Shown here: positions 9,159 to 19,065 of the stretch, one piece after another
Position numbering within the stretch: position 1 is the stretch's first letter
Layout: the number at the start of each line of letters is the position of its first letter
Assembly: GCF_020055675.1 (NCBI RefSeq)
Contig: NZ_JAIPUS010000013.1
Location: 1-64,000, forward strand
Source: Marivita sp.
GTDB taxonomy: Bacteria; Pseudomonadota; Alphaproteobacteria; Rhodobacterales; Rhodobacteraceae
Length of the DNA: 64,000 nt
Reading direction: 5' to 3'
The notes under the pieces: model-generated
The model's input: the letters and a program-made list of their open reading frames with translations, nothing else
The model's database searches: none
What the model was told of the DNA's origin: nothing
Program-made: the position numbers and the translations under genes

Positions 9159-9334
9159 GGCGGTCTCCTTGGCTGAGACGTGTCCTAGGGCAGGGCGCGA
9201 TCGGTCTCAAGGTGTTTCGAATGGGCTGCGCCCATCCGACAGGTCGGGGGCCAGCCCCCGAACCCCCGGAGTTTAGGGGCAAGATGAAGCAGAGCGGTTT
9301 TCGTCTTGAAGGCGGGCGCCGGCAGCCTTACGTT
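9159..9334. other. aroC-thi intergenic region with GC-rich hairpins
   Basis: Holds the divergent promoters of aroC and the thi operon. GGGC-TGC-GCCC (9224-9234) and GGGGG-CCAG-CCCCC (9246-9259) are small hairpins followed by GAACCCCCGGAG, a composition common in roseobacter intergenic repeats. No gene. Confidence 0.35.
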
Positions 9335-9430
9335 TCGTGACACCTCGGGGTGTCAAGAAGCTTGGCTGAGATGCGTGATGCGAACCCGTTGAACCTGAAC
9401 CGGTTAACACCGGCGGAGGGAAGGTTTGGA
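9335..9430 (+). ncRNA. TPP riboswitch (THI element)
   Basis: GACACC-TCGG-GGTGTC (9339-9354), then GGCTGAGATG at 9364-9373, GAACCCGTTGAACCTGAACC (9382-9401) and CCGGCGGAGGGAAG: the conserved TPP-binding core in the right order. It lies just upstream of thiB and should switch off thiBPQ when thiamine pyrophosphate is abundant. Confidence 0.95.
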
Positions 9431-9473
9431 TATGCTCCTGCTTTGCCCTCTCGTCGCAAACCAGGAGGATGCC

Positions 9474-10463
9474 ATGAAACCGGCCCTGATCTTTGCTGCG
9501 GGACTTCTTGCCACGACCACGACGGTCGCCGCGCAGGACCGACCCGTTCTGACCGTCTATGCGGGCGATTACATCGTCTCGGAATGGGGTCCCGGCCCCC
9601 GGATCGAAGAGATGTTCGAGGCGCAGTGTGACTGCGACCTGCAATTCAAGCCGGGTGATCTGTTGCCCCGCATATTGCTGGAAGGCGATCAGACCGACGC
9701 GGATATCGTTTTCGGCCTGAACACCGATGTGACCAAGCGCGCGCGGGAAAGCGGTCTGTTTGCGCCGCATGGACAGGATACCGGGGCGTTGACCCTGCCG
9801 GTCGATTGGACCGACGACGTGTTCCTGCCGTATAATTACGGGCACACCGCATTTGTCTATGACGAAGAGCGGATTTCCGATGTCCCGGAAAGCTTCGAGG
9901 CGCTGCTGAACGCGCCAGACGATTTGAAGATCGTCATTCAGGACCCGCGCTCATCGATTTCCGGACTGGCGCTTGTGCTGTGGGTGAAGGCGATCTACGG
10001 CGACGCGGCCGAAGCGGTCTGGGAACAGCTTGCGCCGAAAATCCTGACCGTGACCAAGGGCTGGTCGGAAAGCTATGGTCTCTTCACCGATGGTGAGGCA
10101 GACATGGTGCTGAGCTACACCACATCGCCGGCCTATCACATTATTGCCGAGGATGACCGGACCAAGAAGGCCGCGATTTTCCCGGAAGGGCATTACTTCA
10201 TGGTCGAGCTGTCGGCCAAGGTGGCCGGAACGGATGTGCCGCAGCTTGCCGATCAATTCCTCGAGTTCCAGCTATCCGAAGCATTCCAGACCATGATCGC
10301 CACGGGCAACTGGTCTTTCCCGGCCAAGCTGGACCCGTCCAGGTGGCCAGACGGTTTCAAGGCGCTGGACCTGCCGGACACCGTGCTGTTCTACACCGAG
10401 GATGAAGCCGCCGCCCTGCGCGACGAAACGGTTGAGGAATGGCGCCGCGCGCTGTCTCGATAA
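9474..10463 (+). CDS. thiB: thiamine ABC transporter, periplasmic binding protein
   Basis: Captures thiamine / TPP in the periplasm. 329 residues; cleavable signal MKPALIFAAGLLATTTTVAA. RPVLTVYAGDYIVSEWGPGP, DIVFGLNTD, FLPYNYGHTAFVYD and IVIQDPRSSISGLALVLW are ThiB/iron-binding-protein-family patterns. CAGGAGG precedes the ATG. First gene of thiBPQ, behind the TPP riboswitch; the stop overlaps thiP. Confidence 0.93.
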   Translation: MKPALIFAAGLLATTTTVAAQDRPVLTVYAGDYIVSEWGPGPRIEEMFEAQCDCDLQFKPGDLLPRILLEGDQTDADIVFGLNTDVTKRARESGLFAPHGQDTGALTLPVDWTDDVFLPYNYGHTAFVYDEERISDVPESFEALLNAPDDLKIVIQDPRSSISGLALVLWVKAIYGDAAEAVWEQLAPKILTVTKGWSESYGLFTDGEADMVLSYTTSPAYHIIAEDDRTKKAAIFPEGHYFMVELSAKVAGTDVPQLADQFLEFQLSEAFQTMIATGNWSFPAKLDPSRWPDGFKALDLPDTVLFYTEDEAAALRDETVEEWRRALSR

Positions 10464-11956
10464 TCGCAGCGCTGAGCGTGATCGGGCTGGTGATCGGCCC
10501 GGTCACGGCGGTTGTCCTGCGGGCCGAGGCGTTTTCCGGCTTTCGGCCCGCCGATTGGCAGGCGTTTCGGTTCACGCTGGTGCAGGCCACGCTGTCGGCG
10601 CTTTTGAGTGTCGCATTCGCGGTGCCTTTGGCCCGCGCTCTGGCCCGACGCGACTTCATTGGACGTGGGCTGTTGGTTGCGCTGTTGGGGGCCCCCTTTA
10701 TCCTGCCGGTCATCGTCGCAGTGCTGGGCCTTTTGGCCGTGTTCGGGCAAACCGGAGTTCTCAACCGTGCGCTATCGCCACTGGGGGTGCCCGAGCTGCA
10801 GATCTATGGCTTGCAGGGGGTGCTGGTGGCGCATGTGTTTTTCAACCTGCCGCTGGCAACCCGGCTGATCCTGCAAGGCTGGCTTGGCATCCCCGCAGAG
10901 CAGTTTCGCCTTGCCGCGACGCTGGGAATGGGCCGACGCGCCATGTGGCGCTGCATCGAATGGCCGATGCTGCGACGGCTCGTGCCAGGTGCCTTTGCCG
11001 TGATCTTTGTCATTTGCCTGTCGTCCTTTGCCGTGGCGCTGACGCTGGGCGGGGGGCCGCGGGCGACAACACTGGAATTGGCCATCTATCAATCCATGCG
11101 CTTTGATTTCGATCTTGCGCGGGCCGCGGTTCTGGGGGTGGTGCAGATTGGCTTGGCGCTGTCCGCCGGGTTGATTGCGCTGCGCGTGACCTCTGTGCCT
11201 GTCGCGGCCAAGGGGTTGGACCGGCATGCCCCGCGCTGGGACACGGCGGGGCGCATGATGGTCCTGGTGGATGCGGCGTGGATCGTGCTCGCGGCGCTTT
11301 TCCTGCTGACACCGCTTGCCATGGTGGTGTTGAACGGTGTCGCGGGCCTGTCCGATCTGGGAACATCGGTCTGGCAATCAGCAGGTCATTCGATCCTTGT
11401 GGCCCTGGGATCGACCGCGCTGTGCCTTTTGTGGGCGCTCCCGCTCGCGACGCGTTGGGGCGAATGGCTCGGCCTGTCGGGGATTGCCCTGTCGCCGCTG
11501 GTTCTGGGGATCGGATTGTTCCTGATTGTCCGGCCGTTTGCCAATCCGTTCGACTTGGCCCTGTATGTGACGGCGACGGTCAACGCCTTTGTCAGTCTGC
11601 CATTTGTCCTGCGCATCCTGCGCCCCGAGGCCGAGACAATCCGTGCGGAGTATGGCCGCCTGCGCGGCGCGCTGGGCCTGTCGGGGTGGGCATGGCTTTG
11701 GTGGGTGTTTCTGCCGCGCCTCAAACGCCCGCTGGGGTTCGGTGCGGGGCTGACCGCGGCGCTGTCGATGGGGGACCTTGGTGTGATAGCCCTGTTTGCC
11801 GATCCCGACAGGGCGACCCTGCCGTTGAAGGTGTATCAACTGATGGGCGCGTACCGGATGGACCAGGCGGCGGGCGCGGCGCTTTTGCTCTTGCTGCTGA
11901 GCCTTGGCATGTTCTGGCTGTTTGACAGGGGAGGTCGCGTTGGCCCTGCAGCTTGA
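10439..11956 (+). CDS. thiP: thiamine ABC transporter permease
   Basis: 505 residues, about twelve membrane helices in two homologous halves, as in ThiP and the iron FbpB permeases. Two EAA-type loops are visible (EQFRLAATLGMGRRAMWRCIEWP and ETIRAEYGRLRGALG), one per half, which contact the ATPase. Starts inside the 3' end of thiB (25-bp overlap), so translation is coupled. Confidence 0.92.
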   Translation: MAPRAVSIIAALSVIGLVIGPVTAVVLRAEAFSGFRPADWQAFRFTLVQATLSALLSVAFAVPLARALARRDFIGRGLLVALLGAPFILPVIVAVLGLLAVFGQTGVLNRALSPLGVPELQIYGLQGVLVAHVFFNLPLATRLILQGWLGIPAEQFRLAATLGMGRRAMWRCIEWPMLRRLVPGAFAVIFVICLSSFAVALTLGGGPRATTLELAIYQSMRFDFDLARAAVLGVVQIGLALSAGLIALRVTSVPVAAKGLDRHAPRWDTAGRMMVLVDAAWIVLAALFLLTPLAMVVLNGVAGLSDLGTSVWQSAGHSILVALGSTALCLLWALPLATRWGEWLGLSGIALSPLVLGIGLFLIVRPFANPFDLALYVTATVNAFVSLPFVLRILRPEAETIRAEYGRLRGALGLSGWAWLWWVFLPRLKRPLGFGAGLTAALSMGDLGVIALFADPDRATLPLKVYQLMGAYRMDQAAGAALLLLLLSLGMFWLFDRGGRVGPAA

Positions 11957-12644
11957 CTCCATCCTCGCCTGCGCGGGTGACTTCGAACTGGCGGCAGACC
12001 TGACAGTCCCGGAGGCGGACCGTGTCGCTGTGGTCGGCGCGTCCGGGTCGGGCAAATCGACATTGCTCGATGTGATTGCCGGGTTTCGCCTGCCGGAGCG
12101 TGGCACGGTGCGCTGGGCGGGACGGGATATCACGCGATTGCCGCCCGGCACCCGACCGGTCAGTATCCTGTTTCAGGACACCAACCTGTTTCCGCATCTC
12201 ACGATCCGTCAGAACCTTTCGCTTGCTTTGAACCCGGCGACGGGGCGGCGGCGTCCGGGAGACGCGGAGCGGATCGACGCGGTGCTGGAGCGGGTTGGCC
12301 TCGCCGGCTTTGGCGGGCGGTACCTGGCGGAAATGTCCGGCGGGCAGCAAAGCCGGGCGGCGCTGGCCCGAGTGTTGATCCAGGCGCGTCCCGTTGTGCT
12401 TCTTGATGAGCCTTTCGCGGCGCTGGGACCGGCCTTGAAGGACCAGATGCTGGATCTCGTGGCCGAGATTGCGGAGGCCGAAGGCCTGACCGTGTTGCTG
12501 GTCTCGCATGATCCCGATGACGCGAAACGCTTTGCGCGCACGGTTATCGTGGTCGAGGCGGGGCAGGTGACGGCGCCGCGCGACACGGCAGCGCTGTTCG
12601 ACAATCCGCCACCGGGTCTGCGGGCCTATCTGGGTGGCGGATGA
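11940..12644 (+). CDS. thiQ: thiamine ABC transporter ATP-binding protein
   Basis: 234 residues. Walker A GASGSGKST, Q-loop SILFQDTNLF, signature MSGGQQSRAALAR and Walker B VVLLDEPFAAL are all present, as is the switch His in LLVSHDPDD. I use the TTG at 11940 because AGGGGAGG lies 5 nt before it; this overlaps thiP by 17 bp. Energises uptake with ThiB and ThiP. Confidence 0.92.
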   Translation: MALQLDSILACAGDFELAADLTVPEADRVAVVGASGSGKSTLLDVIAGFRLPERGTVRWAGRDITRLPPGTRPVSILFQDTNLFPHLTIRQNLSLALNPATGRRRPGDAERIDAVLERVGLAGFGGRYLAEMSGGQQSRAALARVLIQARPVVLLDEPFAALGPALKDQMLDLVAEIAEAEGLTVLLVSHDPDDAKRFARTVIVVEAGQVTAPRDTAALFDNPPPGLRAYLGGG

Positions 12645-12675
12645 TCGCGACGCGTATCCGCCCTGCAACAAAAAA

Positions 12676-12700
12676 GCCCCGCCAAGATGGCGGGGCTTTT
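12676..12700. terminator. bidirectional terminator thiQ / petC
   Basis: GCCCCGCC-AAGAT-GGCGGGGC (12676-12696) flanked by AAAAA on the left and TTTT on the right, so it can act on both converging transcripts. Confidence 0.9.
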
Positions 12701-12730
12701 CGCGATACCAAACAGAGCGAAGCTTGACGC

Positions 12731-13519
12731 TTACTCTTTGCCGCGGGCCTTGACCGGCGCCCAGAGGCGCTTGTTGGTCAGGTAGAGAAGCACCGACAGC
12801 ACCGTCAGGAAGATCACGCCGACAAACCCGGCTTGCTTGCGCGCCATAAGCTTGGGCTCGGCGGCCCACATCAGAAATGCGGAAACGTCTTTGGATTGCT
12901 GCTCGATGGTGGCTTCCGTGCCATCGGCATAGTCGACATCATCGCCCCAGAGCGGCGGCGCCATGGAAATCCATCCGCCCGGGAACGCCGTGTTCTCGTA
13001 AAGAATGGCTCCCGCTTCTTCCTTGTCCTCCCCGGTGTACCCGGTCAGCAGGGAGGCCATGTACTCGGGTCCGCCCATACCTTTGAAGAACTGGTTGATG
13101 CCGAGACCATAGGGGCCGTGGAATCCAGCACGTGCCTTGGCCATCATGCTGAGGTCGGGGGCACCGGCCGCTTCGTTGGCCGGGAAATTGTCGGTTGGCC
13201 GCGCCGGGCGCCAATCATCGATCTCTTCGTCGTAGATTTCGAAGTTCTGTTCGGCATACGCCCGCACCTGATTCTCGGGCATGCCGGGACCGGTTTCGGA
13301 CGAGAGGGTCCGCAGTGGCACATATTCCATGCCGTGGCAGGCCGAACAGACCTGGGTATAGACCTGAAGACCGCGCTGAAGCTGAGCCTGATCGAAGGTC
13401 CCGAACGGACCTTCGAAGGAGAACTCGTAATTCTCGACATGGCCGTCGGCCCCGGCGGCAAATGCGCCGGAGACGGGAGCCATGGCCAGTGTGGCCGCGA
13501 GGGCAAGTTTCTTAAGCAT
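12731..13519 (-). CDS. petC: cytochrome c1 of the bc1 complex
   Basis: 262 residues. Signal peptide [21 protein letters not shown], haem-c motif CSACH (residues 58-62), distal Met region in the [17 protein letters not shown] segment, and a C-terminal membrane anchor ([19 protein letters not shown]) that leaves the haem domain in the periplasm. Last gene of petABC. It passes electrons from the Rieske protein to soluble or membrane cytochrome c. Confidence 0.96.
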   Translation of the reverse strand: MLKKLALAATLAMAPVSGAFAAGADGHVENYEFSFEGPFGTFDQAQLQRGLQVYTQVCSACHGMEYVPLRTLSSETGPGMPENQVRAYAEQNFEIYDEEIDDWRPARPTDNFPANEAAGAPDLSMMAKARAGFHGPYGLGINQFFKGMGGPEYMASLLTGYTGEDKEEAGAILYENTAFPGGWISMAPPLWGDDVDYADGTEATIEQQSKDVSAFLMWAAEPKLMARKQAGFVGVIFLTVLSVLLYLTNKRLWAPVKARGKE

Positions 13520-13535
13520 CTGTGCTTGTCCTTTC

Positions 13536-14882
13536 TTACTCGGCCGGGGTCGCTACGGGAGCGCCATCTTTGGACGAGGACTTGCCAAGGTTTGCTTTGA
13601 AATCGTCTTCGATCGTGTCTGGCTGCGGCAGCGGCTTTTCAAGCACGCCGAGCAGCGGCAGGATCACGAGGAAGTAGGCAAACCAATAGGTTGATCCGAT
13701 CAGGGCGATGTAAGGGTAGATCCCTTCGGCCGGCATTGCTCCGACCCACATCAGAACGAAGAAGTTCACGACGAAGAGCCAGAACCACCATTTGAACATC
13801 GGGCGATAGCGACCGGACCGCACCGAAGACGTGTCGAGCCAAGGTGCAAGCGCCATCACGGCAATCGCCCCGAACATGGCCAGAACCCCGAAGAACTTCG
13901 CGTCGATGATGCCCCCGGTGAGGAAGCTCGCTGCGATCACGACCCAGACGTCGCCGTCAAAAGCACGCAGGATCGCGTAGAACGGCAGGAAGTACCATTC
14001 CGGCACGATGTGCGCCGGTGTGACCAGCGGATTTGCCTCGATATAGTTGTCCGGGTGTCCGAGGTAGTTGGGCATGAAGCCGACCACGGCAAAGAACACG
14101 GCAAGGATGATCGCCAGCGCGAACAGGTCCTTGATCACGAAGTACGGCCAGAACGGAACGGTGTCCTTCTCGGCATCCGCCTTCGATGTGCGGCGCACTT
14201 CGACACCGGTCGGGTTGTTGTTGCCCGTGGTGTGAAAGGCCCAGATGTGCACGATCACGAGGCCGGCAATGATGAACGGCATCAGGTAGTGCAGCGAGAA
14301 GAAGCGGTTCAGCGTGGCGTTGTCCACGGCAGGTCCGCCCAGCAGCCAGGTCTGGATCGATTCACCGATGAACGGGATCGCGCCGAACAGGCCAGTGATC
14401 ACGGTGGCACCCCAGAAGGACATCTGACCCCAGGGCAGAACATAGCCCATGAACGCGGTGCCCATCATCAGCAGGTAGATCAGCATGCCGATGATCCAGG
14501 TGACCTCGCGCGGGGCCTTGTACGAACCGTAGTACAGGCCGCGGAAGATATGCGCATAGACGGCAACAAAGAACAGCGACGCGCCGTTCATGTGCAGGTA
14601 GCGCAGCATCGCGCCGCCATTCACGTTCCGCATGATGTGTTCGATGCTGGCAAAGGCCTCATCGACATGTGGTGTGTAATGCATCGCAAGAACGACACCC
14701 GTGATGATCTGCAAGACAAGGCAGAAAGTCAGCACGATGCCCCAGATCCACATCCAGTTCAGGTTCTTGGGTGTGGGAAGCATCAGGGTGTCATACATCA
14801 GTCCGACGATCGGCAACCGCTTGTGCAGCCACTTTTCGCCGCCGGATGACGGCTCGTAATGGTCGTGTGGAATTCCAGACAT
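13536..14882 (-). CDS. petB: cytochrome b of the bc1 complex
   Basis: 448 residues with eight transmembrane helices binding hemes bL and b[21 protein letters not shown] and [13 protein letters not shown] hold conserved His/Arg residues; the Qo-site motif ([14 protein letters not shown], containing PEWY) is intact. Longer C-terminus than mitochondrial cytochrome b, as in Rhodobacter. GGAGACGCGCGA precedes the ATG. Middle gene of the operon. Confidence 0.97.
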   Translation of the reverse strand: MSGIPHDHYEPSSGGEKWLHKRLPIVGLMYDTLMLPTPKNLNWMWIWGIVLTFCLVLQIITGVVLAMHYTPHVDEAFASIEHIMRNVNGGAMLRYLHMNGASLFFVAVYAHIFRGLYYGSYKAPREVTWIIGMLIYLLMMGTAFMGYVLPWGQMSFWGATVITGLFGAIPFIGESIQTWLLGGPAVDNATLNRFFSLHYLMPFIIAGLVIVHIWAFHTTGNNNPTGVEVRRTSKADAEKDTVPFWPYFVIKDLFALAIILAVFFAVVGFMPNYLGHPDNYIEANPLVTPAHIVPEWYFLPFYAILRAFDGDVWVVIAASFLTGGIIDAKFFGVLAMFGAIAVMALAPWLDTSSVRSGRYRPMFKWWFWLFVVNFFVLMWVGAMPAEGIYPYIALIGSTYWFAYFLVILPLLGVLEKPLPQPDTIEDDFKANLGKSSSKDGAPVATPAE

Positions 14883-14894
14883 TCGCGCGTCTCC

Positions 14895-15473
14895 TTATCC
14901 CAGCAGGATGGTTGTTTCGTCGACGAATTCCGCCGGGGGCACCGGCAGGTTTTCAGGGGCTGGCCCCCTGCGGATTCGACCGGACGTATCATAATGCGAC
15001 CCGTGGCATGGGCAGAACCAGCCACCGACACCACCATCGAGTGCGTAATCACCGGCATTTCCAAGCGGCACGCAGCCAAGGTGCGTGCAGACGCCCATCT
15101 GAACCAGCCATTCGCCTGTTTCGTCCAGGGCGCGGTTTTCGTCGGTCGCGTCTGCGCCGTCTTCGATGTTTGCATTGCGGGCAATCGGATCGGGCAGGTC
15201 GGACAGGTCGACAGAGCGGGCGTCCTCGACTTCCGTCTCGGTGCGGCGGCGGATAAAGACCGGCTTGCCGAGCCATTTGACAGTGATCTGCGAGCCTTCC
15301 GACACGCCCGACACGTCCACTCGGATCGAGGACAATGCTAGCACGTCCGCCGACGGATTCATCTGGTTGACCAAAGGCCAAACCGCGGCGCCGGTGGCGA
15401 CTGCACCTGCTCCGGCCGTGGCGTAATACAGGAAGTCCCTCCGGGTGCCTTCGTGGTGTTCTGCGTTGGACAC
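14895..15473 (-). CDS. petA: Rieske iron-sulfur subunit of the bc1 complex
   Basis: 192 residues from a GTG at 15473 preceded by GGAG. The N-terminus [20 protein letters not shown] is an uncleaved Tat-type anchor. The 2Fe-2S ligands are in CTHLGC and CPCHGSHYD. First gene of petABC; extended upstream reading is possible but lacks a better ribosome-binding site. Confidence 0.96.
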   Translation of the reverse strand: MSNAEHHEGTRRDFLYYATAGAGAVATGAAVWPLVNQMNPSADVLALSSIRVDVSGVSEGSQITVKWLGKPVFIRRRTETEVEDARSVDLSDLPDPIARNANIEDGADATDENRALDETGEWLVQMGVCTHLGCVPLGNAGDYALDGGVGGWFCPCHGSHYDTSGRIRRGPAPENLPVPPAEFVDETTILLG

Positions 15474-15522
15474 GAGGTTTTCTCCATTTATCGGCCGTTG
15501 TACTGGCCACAATACGGGTTGA

Positions 15523-15538
15523 ACCGCTCACGAGCGGT
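15523..15538. promoter_or_regulatory. palindrome upstream of petA
   Basis: ACCGCTC-AC-GAGCGGT (15523-15538) is a perfect 7-bp inverted repeat with a 2-bp centre, about 50 bp before the petA start and within the region shared with the divergent barrel gene. It looks like a dimeric regulator site; the regulator is unknown. Confidence 0.3.
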
Positions 15539-15690
15539 GTTCCGACACGCTATTTAGCGGGCCACCCCCTAGCCGTCCACCTCCAGACGACCTAGGTTGA
15601 CAATAAGCGCCGAAGTGTCGCGGCAGTCGCCCCTGACGGTGCAACATTGGCGTGCTAAGCCAGCCAGAACAGCAGAACGGACGGCCCCCC

Positions 15691-16359
15691 ATGCAAATAA
15701 TGATTCTGTCAGGTATTCTCGCAGCCATCTCCACCGCGGCGGCCAGTCCGGCGCTGGCGGAAACGGAACTGTCGATCTATTCAGGTTGGCAGACCGCACC
15801 ACACAGCCGTGTCTACGGCGACTATCCGGGGACTGGTGCTGAAATCGACGCACTTATCGGGTGGGAAGGAAAATCCTTCGAAATGCCCCCTTACTACGGT
15901 GTGCGCGGCACGTGGTGGAAAAATGAAAATCTTGGCTTCGGCCTCGAATTCACCCACACCAAGGTATACGCGCCGGATGATGAAAAAGCGGCGATCGGCT
16001 TTTCCGACCTCGAATTCACCGACGGTTTGAACATCCTGACCGCCAATGCCTACCAGCGCTGGCCGGGTGCCTGGGCCGAAGGCGCGATCACGCCCTATGT
16101 CGGCGGTGGTCTCGGCGTGGCAGTGCCGCATGTCGATGTGGACACGACCACCGGTGTCGAAACTTTCGAATACCAGTATACCGGTCCCGCAGCACGCCTG
16201 ACTGCCGGGATGAGCTATGACCTCAACGACCGCTTCGCGGTATTCGGCGAATACCAGTTCACCTATTCGAGCAACACAGTGGACCTGCCCGAAGGCGGAG
16301 AGCTGGAAAGTGATATCAAGACCAACGCGATCAACCTTGGCTTGACGCTCAAGTTCTAG
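15691..16359 (+). CDS. outer-membrane beta-barrel protein, LpxQ-like (lipid A oxidase family)
   Basis: 222 residues; signal peptide to ALAE, then an eight-strand-barrel pattern of alternating aromatic/polar residues ending in LGLTLKF with the terminal Phe of outer-membrane proteins. ELSIYSGWQTAPHSRVYGDY resembles the start of proteins annotated as lipid A oxidase in rhizobia and roseobacters. That identity is by memory of the family; a generic OmpA-like/porin-family barrel is the safe call. The start is chosen because it gives a clean signal peptide; no good ribosome-binding site is visible. Confidence 0.7.
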   Translation: MQIMILSGILAAISTAAASPALAETELSIYSGWQTAPHSRVYGDYPGTGAEIDALIGWEGKSFEMPPYYGVRGTWWKNENLGFGLEFTHTKVYAPDDEKAAIGFSDLEFTDGLNILTANAYQRWPGAWAEGAITPYVGGGLGVAVPHVDVDTTTGVETFEYQYTGPAARLTAGMSYDLNDRFAVFGEYQFTYSSNTVDLPEGGELESDIKTNAINLGLTLKF

Positions 16360-16472
16360 GCCGCATCTCGCACAAGCGGCCAGTCGGTGTGCAATGCCCC
16401 GACGTGGCTGATCAAAAGGTTACTTGGGCGCGGGAACGAAACTGGACGCGACACGTCCCAAGGGACCTGACG

Positions 16473-17240
16473 CTAGTCTTTCTTGCTGTCCGCCGAACGC
16501 GCCTGCGCTATGGCGCGGCGGGACCCGGGCAGCATCCAGACAACCGCGCCGACATATATCAGGCTCAGCACGACCAGAGCGATCCAGGTGTAGATCGCGA
16601 CCGCCGCGCCGATGGCGGCAAATCCGACCAAGAACATCTTGACCCGCCGCTGGCTGATCCGCGTGGTCTTGAACGACCAGACCGGAAACCGTCCGATCAT
16701 CAACAGCCCGACCCCTGCGATATATCCTGCCAGAAGCACGTCAGGAACGATCTGCGGGCTTTCGACGGCGAAGGACATGTACATCGGCAGCATCACCAGG
16801 ATGGCCCCGGCCGGGGACGGGAACCCGATGAAATACGCGCCTTCGCCGCTTACGGTTTCGGCCTTGCGGGCGACGTTGAACCGCGCGAGCCGGGTCACCG
16901 CGCAGACCGCATAGACCAGAACGGCCATCCAGCCCAATTGCCGCGTGTCCTCCAGCGCCCAGACATAAAGAAGCATCCCCGGCGCGACGCCAAAATTCAG
17001 GAAATCGGCAAGCGAATCCAGTTCCGCGCCCATCTTGCTGTCACTGCCAAGCGCGCGGGCCAGTCGCCCGTCAAGCCCGTCCAGGATGGCGGCCAGCAAT
17101 ATGAGCTGAACCGCCAATTCGTAATTGCCCTGCAATCCGAACCTGATCGCGGTCAATCCGGCGCAAATGGCTGTCACGGTCAGCATGTTGGGCAACAACT
17201 GAACCAGTGTCAGTTTCTCGCCATTGCGCTGTTCACTCAT
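16473..17240 (-). CDS. pssA: CDP-diacylglycerol-serine O-phosphatidyltransferase
   Basis: Makes phosphatidylserine from CDP-diacylglycerol and serine. 255 residues, several membrane helices. The CDP-alcohol phosphotransferase motif DG-x2-AR-x8-G-x3-D-x3-D is complete in [20 protein letters not shown] and the LDSLAD that follows. Overlaps psd by 4 bp (ATGA), so the two phosphatidylethanolamine steps are co-translated. Confidence 0.95.
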   Translation of the reverse strand: MSEQRNGEKLTLVQLLPNMLTVTAICAGLTAIRFGLQGNYELAVQLILLAAILDGLDGRLARALGSDSKMGAELDSLADFLNFGVAPGMLLYVWALEDTRQLGWMAVLVYAVCAVTRLARFNVARKAETVSGEGAYFIGFPSPAGAILVMLPMYMSFAVESPQIVPDVLLAGYIAGVGLLMIGRFPVWSFKTTRISQRRVKMFLVGFAAIGAAVAIYTWIALVVLSLIYVGAVVWMLPGSRRAIAQARSADSKKD

Positions 17241-17899
17241 GCCGAAAGGTCCGCGATGACCGTCTCGCCGGCGATCATGGTCTGGCCGATCTTGACCGAT
17301 GGCGTCACCCCATTGGGCAGATAAATGTCGAGCCGCGATCCGAATCTGATCAGGCCAAACCGTTCGCCCCGGTCCAGAACCGCGCCGTCCTGCGTGAAGG
17401 TCACGATGCGGCGCGCGACCAGCCCGGCGATCTGGGTCACGGTCAGGACCCGGTCGTCTTCCATCCGGATGACCAGTGAATTGCGTTCGTTGTCATCGCT
17501 GGCCTTGTCCATCGAGGCATTGAGGAATTTGCCCGGCCTGTAGGCGATCTTTTCCACCTTGCCCGCAACCGGTGCGCGGTTCACGTGACAATTGAACACC
17601 GACATGAACACGCTGACCCGCGTCAGGGGGGTGTCGGAAAGACCAAGCTCGCGCGGGGGCACCGCCGGACCGATCAGCGACACAACGCCGTCCGCCGGGC
17701 TGACCACCAGACCCGCGCGATCCGGCACCACGCGATCGGGGTCGCGGAAAAAGTAGTAGCACCAGATCGTCAACCCGACGCCGATCCAGCCCAGCAGGTC
17801 TTCGAGAAAGAACAGGCCAAGCGTGATCGCAGCGAATGTTACGACGAATTTGCGGCCCTCCGGGTGCATCGGCTTGATAAACGTGTCAATCATCCGCAT
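17237..17899 (-). CDS. psd: phosphatidylserine decarboxylase proenzyme
   Basis: Decarboxylates phosphatidylserine to phosphatidylethanolamine. 220 residues: short class, with one or two N-terminal membrane helices ([19 protein letters not shown]). Conserved [22 protein letters not shown] and the self-cleavage site RFGSRLD, where the Ser becomes the pyruvoyl group. Start set at MRMIDTFIK (17899); an ATG two codons later is equally possible. Confidence 0.95.
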   Translation of the reverse strand: MRMIDTFIKPMHPEGRKFVVTFAAITLGLFFLEDLLGWIGVGLTIWCYYFFRDPDRVVPDRAGLVVSPADGVVSLIGPAVPPRELGLSDTPLTRVSVFMSVFNCHVNRAPVAGKVEKIAYRPGKFLNASMDKASDDNERNSLVIRMEDDRVLTVTQIAGLVARRIVTFTQDGAVLDRGERFGLIRFGSRLDIYLPNGVTPSVKIGQTMIAGETVIADLSA

Positions 17900-17989
17900 C
17901 GCGGCGTCATCCTTTCGAAGAGTTGCTGCGTCGGTACCCCCGGCAGGACGCGTGCGCAAGACACAGCGATGTTGTCTGGGGCCCGGACG

Positions 17990-18598
17990 CTATAAGGATG
18001 CGGGATCCGTGGCCACCATGCTGTCGCGTTTGGAAAAAGACTCGAACCAGTCAGCAAGGCCATCGCGTCCGGTGCGCCAGCTTCGCACCGGGTGGCGCAG
18101 GTCAAGATAACCGAGCGCGCAGCCCACGGCGATATGGCCCATGTCCAAGCGTCCGTTCAGATGACTCATCCAGCGGGTGTTCAACGCATCCAGGGCGCGG
18201 GACACCTTGCCCCATTGGCCCTCGACCCAGGGCATCATCACCATGTCTTCGGGGCGGAACCGGGTCTCGTAGACCATAAGCACGGCGGCATCCAGGATCC
18301 CGTCGGCGGTCGCCTCGAGCGTCAGAGTGTCCCAGATGCGGTTTTCGGGATAAAGCCCGCCCTTCGCGCGCGCATCCAGAAAGCGGCAGATCACCCGGCT
18401 GTCATAGATCGTCGGCCCGTCCGAACGCACCAGTGCCGGAATCTTGCCGACCGGGTTCGCCGCGATCAGTTTGGAATCCGGCTCCAGCGGCGTGGAGGCC
18501 ACATTGACGTGCTCGACATCGTCGTATTGATCGGTTTCGTGCAGGGTCACCAGCACCTTGCGTACAAACGGGGAGGGGCCCGAGCGAAGTAATTGCAT
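17990..18598 (-). CDS. glutathione S-transferase family protein
   Basis: 202 residues with a thioredoxin-like N-domain (SPFVRKVLVTLHE, NPVGKIPALV and the glutathione-binding IYDSRVICRFLD) and a helical C-domain. The Ser of SGPSPFVRK is the likely catalytic residue. Monocistronic in appearance; substrate unknown. Confidence 0.88.
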   Translation of the reverse strand: MQLLRSGPSPFVRKVLVTLHETDQYDDVEHVNVASTPLEPDSKLIAANPVGKIPALVRSDGPTIYDSRVICRFLDARAKGGLYPENRIWDTLTLEATADGILDAAVLMVYETRFRPEDMVMMPWVEGQWGKVSRALDALNTRWMSHLNGRLDMGHIAVGCALGYLDLRHPVRSWRTGRDGLADWFESFSKRDSMVATDPASL

Positions 18599-19065
18599 CT
18601 GTGTGCTCCTGGTATTCGAGGTGTGTCACTGGGATCTGGACTGTACGCGCGTCGCGGTGCAATTGAAAAGCGGCGTGTTGCCTGAATCATAACGGGGGCG
18701 GATCGGCCATAGCGGCCGCGAGAGTGTCAATCTCGCATCCGGCGGTCGGTGGCAATCGTGCCGCCGCCCTCGCGCGTCGCGGACCCTCGTTGTTCTGGCC
18801 ACGCTTCCAAGCTGCCGCGATCTCCGTGAGCTGCGTTCGGAACGGTACACTCATCCGCATCATCTATTCCTAGACCTCGGGTGTCATCTTGCCTGTGGTC
18901 CAGGGGGCCGAATTCCCACGCGCGGACAACGGCGATGTCCTTGGCGGGATGCTGGCTGCGAAAGCTCGGGTCGGGAGGCCTGTCGGGACCCGAAGCGCTG
19001 CGGCGCTGCCCGGACCATTGCACCGCAATGCCCGGATTTCCCGCGAAACCTTGTATCTTGGACAA
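18599..19065. other. 467-bp gap without a supported gene
   Basis: Between xerC and the GST gene on the minus strand. Open frames exist on both strands but none has a ribosome-binding site, recognisable motif or plausible composition. It must hold the GST promoter; no clear terminator hairpin or repeat was seen. Confidence 0.5.

Noticed and set aside
10439-12644. Ferric iron FbpBC-type transporter instead of ThiPQ
   Set aside because: The permease family overlaps, but the TPP riboswitch and ThiB-type binding protein decide for thiamine.
18727-19065. 112-codon minus-strand frame between xerC and the GST gene
   Set aside because: Composition is unlike the neighbouring genes, with no family resemblance or ribosome-binding site.
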